Part shown: positions 25,190 to 36,600 of the stretch, piece by piece
Layout: each line of letters begins with the position of its first letter
Numbering within the stretch: position 1 is the stretch's first letter
Origin: Verpa conica
Taxonomy: Eukaryota > Ascomycota > Pezizomycetes > Pezizales > Morchellaceae
Assembly: GCA_033030425.1 (NCBI GenBank)
Contig: JAUFSD010000016.1
Location: 620,001-684,000, forward strand
Reading direction: 5' to 3'
Length of the DNA stretch: 64,000 nt
Program-made: the position numbers and the translations under genes
Notes under the pieces: model-generated
Told to the model about the DNA's origin: nothing
Databases searched by the model: none
Seen by the model: the letters and a program-made list of their open reading frames with translations, nothing else

Positions 25190-25579
25190 CTAACACAAAG
25201 CAGCTATTGCAGAATCTAGTCCGATACCACACTCGCGTGCTTCAATTACTACCAATGTAAGAGCAAGCCAGCCATCTTCTGTGTAGGTACACATACGCTT
25301 CCACTTCCTCTCCTGTAAATCACCTAGATGTGCTCGAGTATATTCTTGCCAATCTACCCACGTACAAAGTTTATGGAATTCGAGGCCCTTGGCTCTGAAG
25401 GATTCTTCCATACAGATCCAATCAGTGTGGTGGAAGTTACATAGATCCTTCTCAAATGTGGACTGTTCACATAGCAGGAGGTCTCCAATCTCCCTCTCAA
25501 CTGGGTAATTGCAGGGGAGACACCATATCTCGCCGAAGCCGCAGGAACAGGTAGGCTTGAAGTATTTGTAGTGACACAT
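25190..25579 (-). CDS. Small Cys-rich hypothetical protein
   Basis: Single frame of 129 aa starting at ATG 25579 (MCHYKYFKPTCSCGF). The N-terminal third carries C2, H3, C11, C13, C20 and C23, a spacing that could form a zinc knuckle, followed by more Cys/His (LCNFHHTDWIC). The opening resembles the many short fungal proteins that begin with a Met-Cys-x-x-Tyr/His block, but I cannot name a family. The frame runs upstream without an ATG to about 25678. It is followed by ERG24 on the same strand after an 831-bp gap and preceded by TPT1, also on the same strand. It may be a lineage-specific gene or a chance frame. Confidence 0.45.
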   Translation of the reverse strand: MCHYKYFKPTCSCGFGEIWCLPCNYPVEREIGDLLLCEQSTFEKDLCNFHHTDWICMEESFRAKGLEFHKLCTWVDWQEYTRAHLGDLQERKWKRMCTYTEDGWLALTLVVIEARECGIGLDSAIAALC

Positions 25580-25970
25580 CTGTGGGTATAGTCTGTTTTG
25601 GGTGGATGTGTGTTGGCAGATTGTATCATGGTAATAAGACGCGGGAAGAACGGGTAAAACAGTATATGTCTTAAGCACTCTGCCACCTGTTATCTACCCA
25701 TGCTCAGATTTAGTACGATAATACTTTAGGTGGTGGCCATATGTATATAGTAATAACAGCTACCGCCTTACCCAATGTTATATACTCCCTTCAATAACTT
25801 CACTGAAGTTGAAGGAGGTATCATGGCAGTGCTAGTAATATCCTCCTTTGGGAATTCATTCACCTAGCCAAGGGCTCTCAAATTCTCGTCTTAGCAAAAA
25901 CTCTAAACTCCAAATCTTCTAATACCTTTTTGAATGAAAACACATGATTTACATCTCCTACTGAACTACC
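25580..25970. other. Spacer between small Cys-rich gene and TPT1
   Basis: No coding frame or RNA is visible. It should include the 3' flank of TPT1 and the promoter of the small Cys-rich frame. An imperfect inverted pair (TTCAATAACTTCA / TGAAGTTGAAGG) sits near 25792-25817. Confidence 0.45.
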
Positions 25971-27035
25971 TTACAGATCCCCTGCATCAATCCTATCCTC
26001 GATGTTTGTATCCGCTAAATCTCTACCCCTCCCTCTATTACCACCCCTCCCTCTCCCTCTCCCTCTCCCCCTCCCTCCCTTCCCCCTCGGTACCTGCCGT
26101 CCCCTCAACCACTCTGGCAACTCCTTCACTACTTCACCCCTCTCCCACAACACCCCCAGTTTACCCTTCCGATCCACAATCTTCTGTACCCACTTCAAAT
26201 CTAGTTTCCCCTCCTTATCCCCCTCAGTAAGCACTACCCCATTGGCACTTGTCCAGAAAGTCAAACCCCCCTCTTCAACCGCACGTTTAACATCCACAAA
26301 CACGAGCACCTCCGCATCTGCCCTCATTCCCGAGACTACACCTGTCTCCGCAGCAGCAAGATGAATATGATTTCGTGTCATCCTTGAAAGATAACCGGAG
26401 GCCAATATAGCTTCGTAGGAGCCATAAAATGTACCATGAACGGCAACCGGGAGGGTCTCAGGGGAGAGCGGCGTGAGCTGGAGTGATTCGGAGGAGAGCG
26501 TAATGGAATGGCCTTGGTTAGCGCGGATTAAGTATTTTGACGGGTCATCTGACTCCTCTTGCGCAGTGGAGATGTCATCCATAATTGTAATGGCCGCTCC
26601 AGTTTCCTCTGGCGACTTGATAGCCAGCTCCGCGGTACCAGAAACAATGTCCGCAGAAATCGTAGTCGGTGTGTCAATCTTAGGAGCCGAGGATGCTAGG
26701 ATGAGAGTGTAACGCTGTTTATCGTTATCTCTAACGATTTTCTTCAGATTTGGGAGTGTGAGTCCTAGTTTTTTAAATTTTGGCATTTCAAGCTGTATGT
26801 CTCATCAGCCTCTGTCTGTTCACAATTTCATCACTTCTCTCATACTTACCAATTCTGCAGCATTAGCATACCCATCACCCCTTAGCTTTAATCCTTCTTT
26901 TTCAGCCCCATGGCGTAGAATATAGCTCAGAGCTTTCGAAATTGTTCTATCTTCATTATCACCTCCTTCCCTCTCTCTCCTTCGTCCTCGGCCGCCTCGA
27001 CCACCGCGAGATTCATATTGGTGTTCAGCGGACAT
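25971..27035 (-). CDS. TPT1: tRNA 2'-phosphotransferase (Tpt1/KptA family)
   Basis: Complement join 25971-26792, 26850-27035; 335 aa; one 57-bp intron (donor GTAAGT). The enzyme removes the 2'-phosphate left at the tRNA splice junction, transferring it to NAD. The family signatures are present: LSYILRHGA (R41, H42), DNDKQRY, LIRANQGHS (R152), HGT with NHIHLA, and GMRADAEV (R219), so the four Arg/His residues known to be essential in yeast Tpt1 are all kept. Two features are unusual. About 50 residues (roughly 95-148, acidic and Thr/Ile-rich) are inserted between the NDKQRY and IRANQGHS motifs, where most members have a short loop. Both ends carry RG-rich tails (residues 10-22 and about 296-318), the latter coded by a CCCTCT-type microsatellite. 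These tails may bind RNA; that is inference. The intron lies between the two N-terminal motifs. Confidence 0.94.
26035..26095 (+). repeat. CCCTCT-type microsatellite coding the RG tail of TPT1
   Basis: Tandem CCTCCC/TCTCCC units on the + strand; read on the coding strand they give alternating Arg and Gly codons. Variation in unit number would lengthen or shorten the tail in frame because the unit is six bases. Confidence 0.75.
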
Positions 27036-27764
27036 TGTGGTAAGTTTTATTATTTAGGTAGCTTATTGCACTTATTGCGGCAAGGTGAGTTCTGAGAGTA
27101 TTGCTTGTTTGGAGGTGGATATGGTACAGGAAGCGGTGACTACTTACATATGGTGGATGAAGTCGCGGGGTGAGTTGCAGCCGTGACTGTTTGTGTAACC
27201 GCATGTTTGGAGGTCGCAAGAGTGTTAAGTTTGGAACGCTGGACTTGGGCCCTCGGTCATTGGACCTAACAAAGATACATAACTTCTCCCCCTATACTTG
27301 TCTTAGAATAAAGTCTGAGAGGCTCATATACTTATACATAGACAGCACAGTAGTAGATCCATACGCCGATGCAAAATCGTGTTTGAACCCTGGTTAGGGG
27401 GGGGGTGATTATGGGCGTACGGTAATGGAATTTTGTTGCATCATACATAAATTATTTATGGACTTTATTTTTCTGTATATATCGGTAGGTTAAATGTAGT
27501 TAGAATCTACCCAGGCCACTACACCTTACTTAATCTTTTCTCTCTAAGAATTCATGCACAGTAAATATATCACTATATGTAGTTTAGGTCTGCAAGCTCC
27601 ATTGTGTGGGTATATCCTCAGTAGATGTGTTCACAAAAAGATATTTTCATTCCTATCCATTCGACGCTCTAGAACCATGAAAAAGAAAAGACATTTCGAC
27701 ATTCCCACTTTTATCTAGGTATATCCATAATTTTTTTTTGTACCTTTTTTTCTTCCATTTAGAC
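27036..27764. other. Spacer between TPT1 and aclA
   Basis: This 0.7 kb holds the TPT1 promoter and the 3' flank of aclA. Only overlapping short frames occur. An AT-rich core (about 27430-27560) and poly-T and poly-G runs are visible; nothing else. Confidence 0.5.
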
Positions 27765-30087
27765 TTAGAGGGTGACCTCCACTCTGCCTTCGTTTCCAGG
27801 CGCATTGCCTTGAAGGTTTGGAAGCAAGTAGGTAATGTCATCCCAAGGATGTCTGTAAAGACCAGTTCTAAGTCTCTTCTGGTCGAGGTAATGGGCAATC
27901 AAACCGATGGAGCGTCCGAGGACGAAAAGACCATTAAGAACACCCATCTATGACTTATATTAGTAGAGTTTTTTTTAGGGGTAAATAGATCAGATTAGTT
28001 ACTCTTAGATAGTCCTCAGCCTCCTCAGCGGAGAAAGCACCACAGTTCCGGATCAGGTCGACGAAGCAAACAGCAACACACCCATCGACATTGAGAATCA
28101 AGTTATCCTTCTTGCTAGTAGTGACGGACTCGACCGCAAGCGCGTAGTCCAAAAGCTTATGTGAAGGGAATCGCTTCAAGACGAACTCCTTGACAAGCTC
28201 GACACGGAGATCAGGGTTATTTCGGGATTTAACCTTGTGACCAATACCAGGGACTAGAAAATAAATTAGTACTGTGTCTTATAGAATTTGAATGGTAAAA
28301 AATTACTTAGTTTGTTCTGTTTCCTCATAGTGTCGACGAAGTCTCTGGGGCTGAGGCCCTTGTCGAAAGCACCAGTGAATTCAGCGGCAGCTCCGTCAAG
28401 AGCACCACCGAACCTCTCTCCAATGGTCAACAGACCTGAAACCAAAGCGGAGATCAAATCCTTTCCAGCTCTGGTAGTGATAATAGTGTTCATGGCACCA
28501 GAAACGGCCGGACCATGATCGGCAGTCAACATCAAAACCATCTCCAAGAACTTTGAAGCATAATCAGGCAGACGACGACGGAACCACAACAACGACATAA
28601 CACCTCCAATGCCAATTTCTTCTCTGAAGACATCTGAGATGGGCATACCAGCGTACAGAAGCTCCTGACCACGATCATCGGAGATAGTAGAGATAAAGGC
28701 AGCTGGTTTACGGACAAGACCAAGCTCCTGGGCCCATGAGTAATCGATAGGGATCTTAGGAGGGATTGGCTCGGGCTGGGGAACGATGGTTCCAGCAGCG
28801 ACAAGTCCTTCATAAACCTCCCTCAATGTCTGGGGGAAGTCTTCGAAGGTCTCGGGGACATGGAAACCAGCTTCACGCATGGCGGCGTTCTTGGTGGCAG
28901 CGGTCTCTAGTTGTGAGTTGGCAAAAGAACCGGCATGTCCAAATTGGACCTCAGTCTTGAACATGGAGGCACAAGTTCCGATGGCCCAAGCAACGATAGG
29001 CTTGGTGATAACCTTCGACTTCACAGCTTCGATGACACGGTACTCTTCTACACCTCCGACCTCACCAAGGAGGACCAGGATTTTACATTCAGGATCAGAC
29101 TGGTACCTGTACTATTTGTGAGCCAAAATATCTATCTTAATATTCAAATAAATTGACAGCGAAAACATACCTCAGTAAGTGTTCAATGAAAGTGGTTCCT
29201 GGGTATCTGTCTCCTCCAATAGCAACACCCTCGTAGACACCATTTGTGGTTGTGGAAATGATGTTGTTCAGCTCATTAGACATACCACCAGACTTGGAAA
29301 CATATCCAACAGATCCCTGGCGGTAGAGTTTGGACGCAACAATGTTATCCATCATACCACCGGTGTTACCGATCTTGAATGAACCAGGCTTGATGCCACC
29401 AACAGTAGCAGGTCCAATGATGGTTATGCCCTTCTGTTGGGCAATGTGCATAATTTCACGGGCACGCCTTTCTGGGACACCCTCAGCGATGATGGCAATG
29501 GTCTTGATTTGTGGCTTCTCCATCAACTCCAAGGTAGAGCTGTATACTGAACGAGAACTAGCAAAGTTCACGACCTATTGATGTTAGAAAAGGTGCATAA
29601 GTATACCTACTTAGGAGAAACGTACAGTGTCAACTTCTGGGTGCTTTTCACAAGCCTTGTCTACAGCCTGGTAAACCGGGAGTAGCGTCTCAGAAGTTCC
29701 CCAGTACATCTTGGATACGAACTGTCCTCCAAATGGGTAAATAATACCAGCTACACTAGGAGTTGAACGTTTGCCTATCAAATTCAAGCGTGTAAGAATA
29801 ATTTCTTATTAAATTTAGTGTAGAGCATGGTAAAACCATCTCAATTCATCACGTGCTCTGGATCATTCATCAAAGCTAGGACACCTACAGATGAAGTCGA
29901 AGTCCAACATTCCCTGGCATGCTTTTGGCTGCAATCCATAGACAAATGCACGAGTTTTGGGGTGGAAAAGAGTGTGCTCTGCCTGAGGAGATCTCGGACG
30001 TGAGGGAGCAGTGAAACGGCGGATGTTGTCATTAGCAGAGGCTTGCTTGCCATCAGCGGCCGGGGGAGCGAGAGTAGCGGAAGACAT
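27765..30087 (-). CDS. aclA: ATP-citrate lyase, large subunit (succinyl-CoA-synthetase-alpha-like plus citrate-synthase-like)
   Basis: Complement join 27765-27947, 28003-28253, 28307-29106, 29171-29574, 29626-29774, 29889-30087; 661 aa; five introns of 51-114 bp. With the product of the divergent gene it cleaves citrate with ATP and CoA to acetyl-CoA and oxaloacetate in the cytosol. The N-terminal part has [15 protein letters not shown], then [20 protein letters not shown] and GPATVGGI. The phosphorylated His sits in QFGHAGSFA. The C-terminal citrate-synthase-like part has [19 protein letters not shown] and ends with [19 protein letters not shown]. Length matches fungal large subunits (about 650-670 aa). 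The start MSSATLAPP and donor GTAGGT of exon 1 restore the conserved FICKRSTPSV junction. The two acl genes share 1.35 kb of upstream DNA, which suggests joint regulation. Confidence 0.98.
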
Positions 30088-31434
30088 CTCGAAAGTTCAA
30101 GTCTTGAGGTTGATGTAATTAGCAAAATCAGCAGGAAAGTCGACAAGATAAAATGAAGCTTCGAGAGGTAATTGATAAGAATTGAAAGAGCGCAAGCAAT
30201 GATAAGAAATAGGAGCGAGGTGGGGTGATAGTAAGATCAATCTAGTGCGAGATCACAGCCAGAAGATCATAATGCAAGTACAACAATGCACTGCATACAC
30301 ACCCAATCCTCTTTACTCCACAAGCTTTCCACGCCGCTGAACCCCTCACTTGACCCATATGCAAGTCCGAACACATCACAGAAGACCACAACGGGGAAGC
30401 GGGGGAGTCTGCAATTAGATATTCAACTTACCAATTCAACTTGACAAGTCTAGTGAGAATGTTGAAACAAAGAGGGGTGTGAGGAATTGAATCGTAGACT
30501 GGCAGTATCGGAGTCAGCGAAGGTGCGGGGAGGAAATAGATAGGAACTTGAAGGAGTTTTGAAGGTCTGAACTCACAGAGGAGATATATACCAGGATACT
30601 AGAGTGACTGAGGATGAAGGGCGAGATAAAGAAGAACAGTGAGGATGATGGAGAATGAGGAGAATGAGAAATAGGAACGAGGTCGGGGACGTGAGGGAGT
30701 CTTTCTTTTTCGGCCGGTGAATCCAAGCCCATAGCGTTGGGGACATGGGATCCAAAGCGTCTGGCCCGTTGGCCGTGAACCCGGGACCTGCAAGGCATGT
30801 GCAACATTTCAAAAATCGCCAGTGTTCTGTTGGGATCCGTAAAAAACACCCTGAGCAAACCGATAAAATAACTCGTTTTGGCGTGAATTGGCCTGAGAAC
30901 GCGGGGGTTTAATCGTGGCGCAACTGTGGCTTTAGCGCGATCTCGTGTAGATCTATACCTGAAGAAGCTAGAGTGGGGTAACCGGTCAATAGTGGGCTAA
31001 CAGTAGGCTTACTCGGGTTTGGTACACCAGACCCGTAAAAGCGTAAGTTTACTCTGAACTATCACCTAGACTCAGCTTATTGTTAGGCAGAAGTAGTAGG
31101 GGTCAATTTCCCTTGCCCCCAACTCATTTATGCGAAAAAAAACTGGAGGCCCAACGAATTGAATCGGCGTAACTGCAGTTTGCTGTCTCTGCAGCTCTCA
31201 ACCGAAGTTCCGTACTCCTCCAGGGTAGGCTGTTGCTTCACACACCCCTCCCGTTTTATCAAAGACTCAAGACCTGCCCCACACCTCCCCCTAAACTTCA
31301 TCAATTGTCCTGTTTCCTCTTCTTCTTCCCCCTCCTCAATTTGACTTCATCCTCTCCATTTCCATCTCCATCTCCATCTTCCCATTCTTTTGATATCCCA
31401 TCCACTCCTCTAACGACTATCATAACTCTTCACA
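30088..31434. promoter_or_regulatory. Divergent promoter region of aclA and aclB
   Basis: Both acl start codons face away from this 1.35-kb region. The aclB side (about 31240-31430) is strongly pyrimidine-rich, with CTTCTTCTTCC and a TCCATC microsatellite at about 31360-31383, a composition common before highly expressed filamentous-fungal genes. On the aclA side, about 30150-30700 is purine-rich on the + strand, i.e. pyrimidine-rich on the aclA coding strand. No gene is present; frames here are unconserved. Specific factor sites cannot be assigned by eye. Confidence 0.6.
31360..31383 (+). repeat. TCCATC hexamer repeat in the aclB leader
   Basis: Three to four TCCATC units (one TTCCATC variant) lie within the pyrimidine-rich stretch directly upstream of the aclB start codon. 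Confidence 0.7.
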
Positions 31435-33618
31435 ATGTCTGCTAAATCCATCCACGAGGCCGACGGGAAGGCCATTCTCAACTACCATCTCACCCGTTCT
31501 GCAGTCATTGCCCCATCAACCCTCCCTCCCCCTCCTCATAATGCTCCTCCAAAGCTTGCATCACTATTCTTTGGTGAGGGATCATCCCCCGCTGCTGTTT
31601 GCGACGCTGCCGAGCAACAGTACCCGTGGCTGCTCGAGCAGGGTGCAAAATTCGTTGCGAAGCCGGATCAGCTTATCAAAAGACGTGGAAAGGCTGGGTT
31701 GTTGGCATTGAACAAGACATGGGCTCAAGCACGTGCTTGGATCGAAGAAAGGGCTGGAAAAGAGATCCAAGTTGAGACTGTTAAAGGCTACCTAAGGACG
31801 TTCTTAGTTGAGCCGTTCTGCCCACATAAGGCCGAGGAGGAATACTACATCAACATTCACTCAGTCAGAGAGGTCAGTTTATAGTGCTTATTTCCTTCAC
31901 TCCTGCAATTAATTATTGTCCTTTCCTCTTTTTCGCAGATTTTATGGCGTTGTATTTGTGTTTTCCTATGTTTTGTTGTCTTTGGTATGTGGTGGTCGGG
32001 TTGCAGTTGGGTTGTGGGAGCTTAAAAGCTTTATGTACTTTCGGCCGAACGGATGTCTCCCATCCAACGGCGATTTATACGGGAGATGTGCATTGTCACT
32101 CCCCTGTATACATACGACCCTGCATTGCAGCCGTTTTCTCGCTTATCGGCCTTTCTTAAATCTAATTACCCGACATAAGCGGCCCCGATCTGCGTTCTGA
32201 TACATTCGTCTACTCCTCGTTTGTCTTTTCTTTTTTTTGTTTAATCCTATGGGAAGAGAAGCTTTTTTTGGCCACCTTGGTTGCCGGAATTGCTGGAACA
32301 GCTTCTACCACATCCTAAAGAAAGTAAAAATTGGCTAAACAACTACTAATAATACGCTATATAGGGTGATTGGATCCTCTTTACACACGAGGGAGGTGTA
32401 GATGTTGGTGATGTGGACGAGAAAGCTGAAAAAATTTTGATTCCTGTTGATCTGTCAAAGTGAGTTCATTTCCCTACATATATAGAGCTTCTACTAGGTT
32501 ATAAAACGTCCTTAGTTATACTGACATGTAGCGTTACCCTAGATACCCTTCGAACGAAGTCATTGCCCAGACCCTCCTGAGAAATGTTCCTTCGGGTGTG
32601 CACAATGTTCTGGTTGACTTTATTACCAGGCTTTATGCTGTTTATGTCGACTGCCAATTCACGTCAGCCTCCCTATTCCTAGATACTATGATAAATTCTA
32701 AACTCCTAGCGCCATAGTTACCTCGAGATCAACCCCCTGGTTGTTATTCCTAACGAGGACAAAACCTCTGCTCAAGTCCACTTCTTGGATTTGGCAGCGA
32801 AACTCGATCAAACTGCTGAGTTTGAATGTGGTGCTAAATGGGCTATTGCCAGGGGGCCTGCTGCTTTGGGACTAAGACCAGTTGGAAATGACACTGTTTC
32901 CATTGATGCCGGTCCACCAATGGAATTCCCTGCTCCTTTCGGTCGTGAGCTAACCAAGGAGGAAGCGTAAGTCACGGTCTTTACGATTTTATGGGAAATG
33001 CTGACTTATTGGCTAGTTACATTGCATCTCTTGATGCTAAGACCGGCGCTTCCCTCAAGCTGACCGTCCTTAACCCCACTGGCCGAGTGTGGACTCTTGT
33101 GGCTGGAGGTGGTGCCTCTGTCGTCTACGCCGATGCCATCGCTTCTTCAGGTTTCTCCAGCGAATTGGCAAACTATGGAGAGTACTCCGGTGCCCCTACT
33201 GAGGGACAGACCTACCTCTATGCTCGCACTGTCCTTGATCTTATGCTACGTGCCCCTATCCACCCAGATGGCCGTATTCTCTTCATTGGTGGCGGTATTG
33301 CCAACTTTACCGTAAGTCAATATCCATATCTCTATACCCTCCAGAGGACTAATATCGCTCTAGAATGTCGCATCTACTTTCAAAGGTGTTATCCGCGCTC
33401 TCCGTGAGTTTGCCCCTGTGCTCCTAGAGCATAAGGTCCAGATCTGGATCCGTCGTGCTGGACCCAACTACCAGGAGGGTCTGAAGAACATCAAGGCAGT
33501 CGGACAGGAGCTGAAGTTGGACATGCACGTTTACGGGCCTGAATGCCACGTCTCTGGCATCGTGCCTATGGCTCTCCTCGGCAAGAACATTGGAAACATT
33601 CAGGAATACAGTGGTTAA
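31435..33618 (+). CDS. aclB: ATP-citrate lyase, small subunit (succinyl-CoA-synthetase-beta-like)
   Basis: Join 31435-31872, 32365-32459, 32543-32662, 32718-32966, 33017-33311, 33364-33618; 483 aa. It supplies the ATP-grasp/citrate-binding half of ATP-citrate lyase. Clear family blocks: [19 protein letters not shown] at the start, [113 protein letters not shown] and [19 protein letters not shown]. Length matches other fungal small subunits (about 485 aa). Four introns are 50-83 bp, but the first is 492 bp (31873-32364), six to ten times larger. It stays the best model because both exon edges join into the conserved [14 protein letters not shown]. It is divergent from aclA. Confidence 0.98.
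31873..32364 (+). other. Unusually long first intron of aclB
   Basis: Donor GTCAGT and acceptor CTATATAG, with CTAATA near the 3' end as a possible branch point. The middle (about 32035-32130) is richer in GC (CGGCCGAACGG, CCATCCAACGGCG) than a typical fungal intron. An alternative internal acceptor (TTTTTCGCAG at about 31939) exists. It could hold a regulatory element or noncoding RNA, but no box C/D or H/ACA signature is obvious. Confidence 0.75.
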
Positions 33619-36600
33619 GAGTGTATTTTCTTTGAGGGAAAAATAAATATAGTTAAATCGGCACATTAGAAAAAAAAATACCTTTGCTTTCTGTATTTTC
33701 GGGCGAATACCAAATGCATGATTATTTTTTCAAATATTAAGTGAGCGGATCTTGCTATATAATTATAGAATCTAGTAGACTTTTTCTATCGCCAAATAAA
33801 TCTAGAGATACATAAATCCAAAGAAGTACGAAATTAATTATAGTGCTGTGGTGATTAGCTTAGTTAGCTCCATAGATCGTCACCCGTCGAACTTTTTTCT
33901 AAGGAAGATAAAATTGTGTTCTATTAACTTATCACTTTAGCACTGTTGTACTATGTAGATAGTAGGACTCAAGCTATCATTTGTGTAGAGCTAGAGTCTT
34001 TTTCCAGCCTATTCATGGACCTAGCTCACCTTCCGATGCAGTCAACTTAAGAACCCCATATTCTGAACCAGAATACAAAAACTCTTAACCCCTCTTAGAT
34101 TTCACCAGCCACAACGTGAACCAACCCTGGTTACCAGATAACCCAGGTCTGAAACAGAACACCGGATTATCTTCAGCCCTTAGCTTCACCTAAATACTCC
34201 GGTCCCGCCTAAATTAAGACAAATGCTTTTAAATATTTGAAATTAGCCGGTTACTATTTCAGTATGAGCTGTTACTCTGCCTCTCATATCTAGGTGAAAC
34301 CTTGGCATGGGTGACATCGGGTGAGGTCATAGAAGATCACTCGATGATGTTCTTAACCATTGGTATATAACTCCATAATACGTAAAATGGAGAGAGCCAC
34401 CACTCGAGAGCCCCGAATTAACTACGACACGTAACTCGAAGTCCATGCCCACCCCTCACTTTTATCCTCTACTCGTAACCCCCAGCTCTGGCCCAAGAGC
34501 TGAAAATGTTACACATATACTGTTTTAAGCTAAAGATATACACTGACCTGCATTATGCCTCCTCTTTTGACCCCTAGCATACAAATGAAAGAAGTACAAA
34601 ACAGCAAAAATTCAACAAACAGTATGAGCTAAGAATACATGATTATCAGGGACAATAAAGAATCAATATGAAACAAGGGGACTTAATCCTATGCTCAGGA
34701 AACGGCCCCCAACCAATTCAGAAAATCTCTTCATTTATATAAATTAAATTATTTATAGTGGTCCTCGAGTAGTTATCTAGGTCCCCTAGTCATTACCGCG
34801 ATTATCGTAATCACTAATATCCCCCATATGCTACATCCTTAACCACCCCTCATCTATTAATGCTTCAGCAATTAGGTTTCTCGCATTCTACTATAAAACA
34901 TTTAGCCCCATTACAGATACCCCCTCGTTGCGTTGCCAACAGATGAACTAATAAATATAGAATAGATAAAGCCAGAATATCTACCGCCAGTGCCTGATAC
35001 TTGTCCATTCTTGTGATTGCTTGGTACGAAAATATAGCTGGTGTTTTAAATTCGTTGGACTATCCCAGCTGTCAGTCAGTACTCTAATAGTCAGAATTCT
35101 CCAAAAGGCTGAAAGGCTGAAAAGCAAGGGCTTATGCATATACTTTATAAACCCGAGATCTATCGACTGCAGAAACGCCCAACTGTGTGGGAAGCGAGTT
35201 TTTCAAATCATGATCATAGAACCGAGCCTAAAAACTACATTATTATAGCCCTTTATGCCCATTACATAACCGCTGGAGAGCAGACTGTTTTATCTTGAAG
35301 AAATAACGACTTGGTTTGGCAAATTTTAACGATGTGTTTATAGCCCATGTTATAGGATAGATTTTAGGTATATAGCCCCCATTGATTATGATTGAATAAT
35401 AAGAATATATCCCTATAAGTATTCCGATATAGAAGTGATTTATTTTTGCCTGGATATAAAGCATTATTAGTCTTAGGGCGCTATGACCTGATATCTCTAG
35501 TAAAACCCGACTCAGTTTGAAACCTGGAAAAGGAGGTCAGGTCAACTCAGTAGCTTCAAAAGGCCTGGGTTGGCGCAAAGCCAAAACACAATCCCTCACT
35601 CACTCTCTATCGGTATAAATACTATTTGTTAATATTAACCCCCAGTTCCGACAAGAATCTTATGATGAAAACCTACTGTAGGCAGTACACTACTCAATGA
35701 CTGAGGCAGGGGATACTTTGCCTTCTAGTGTAGGTTGTATACTTCAGCAAAACACCATGGTTTTTAGTAGCACTGAAGTCAGCGGTGTATCATAGGTAAT
35801 AAAAGGGAATGAAGATCCTAAATTATATACATATAAAGCTGAAGTCACGAATCATGACTCGGTACACTATTTCTTATAGCCCCTTGTCCATGAGCTTTTT
35901 ACCCTACCCCATCTCTAGAATCGTCGTTTTATCGGAAGGGATCTAACTCTCGGCCAAATATGTTTCTAAAGATATCACTCAATAACGAGAACAAAATCAA
36001 CATCTAGTCTGTGCAATGAATGCAACGCTGAAGTTGAAACATCTTCCAACCACTATTTCAATAACCTCACTAATCTAGGAGCGGGAGGTCAGCCACACCA
36101 ATAAATTTAAAACGCAGATGCTACCCGACATTATAGACTTGAAGACCGAGAGGCCTGAAAACTAGACACGAGTCTTTCTAGTCTAGGTTTGGGCACTCTA
36201 CCTTTATAACCTTCGCCCGAAATGTAGTCCTCGTCAAGACATTAAATATTTTAGAGTGTTACAAACAGCTTTCTAAATAAGCGATATAACTTAGTGACCT
36301 GGCTACCAAGCACAAGCATACTCTGATAGGAACTGATAAAAACGCCATAATAGGGTATCAGCCCAGTAGTCTTATAATCCCTCATAGGTATAACAAAATA
36401 TATTATATAAAAAGCATACGCGTTCTCACTAGGTCTAGAGACCTATTTTATTTAGAGGTGACTTTAATAACTAGTTTTTTTTAACTACAATCAGTGACGA
36501 AAGTGGTCAACTAGCGGATAGAGAATGACTTGGCATGCAAATTCTTATAGAGCTACAAGCCAGTAAATAACCCCTAGCTAGATTTAATTACCTTTTCAGC

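Noticed and set aside
27350..27405. Possible tRNA T-arm (GTTTGAACCCTGG)
   Set aside because: No D-arm, anticodon arm or acceptor stem at the required distances.
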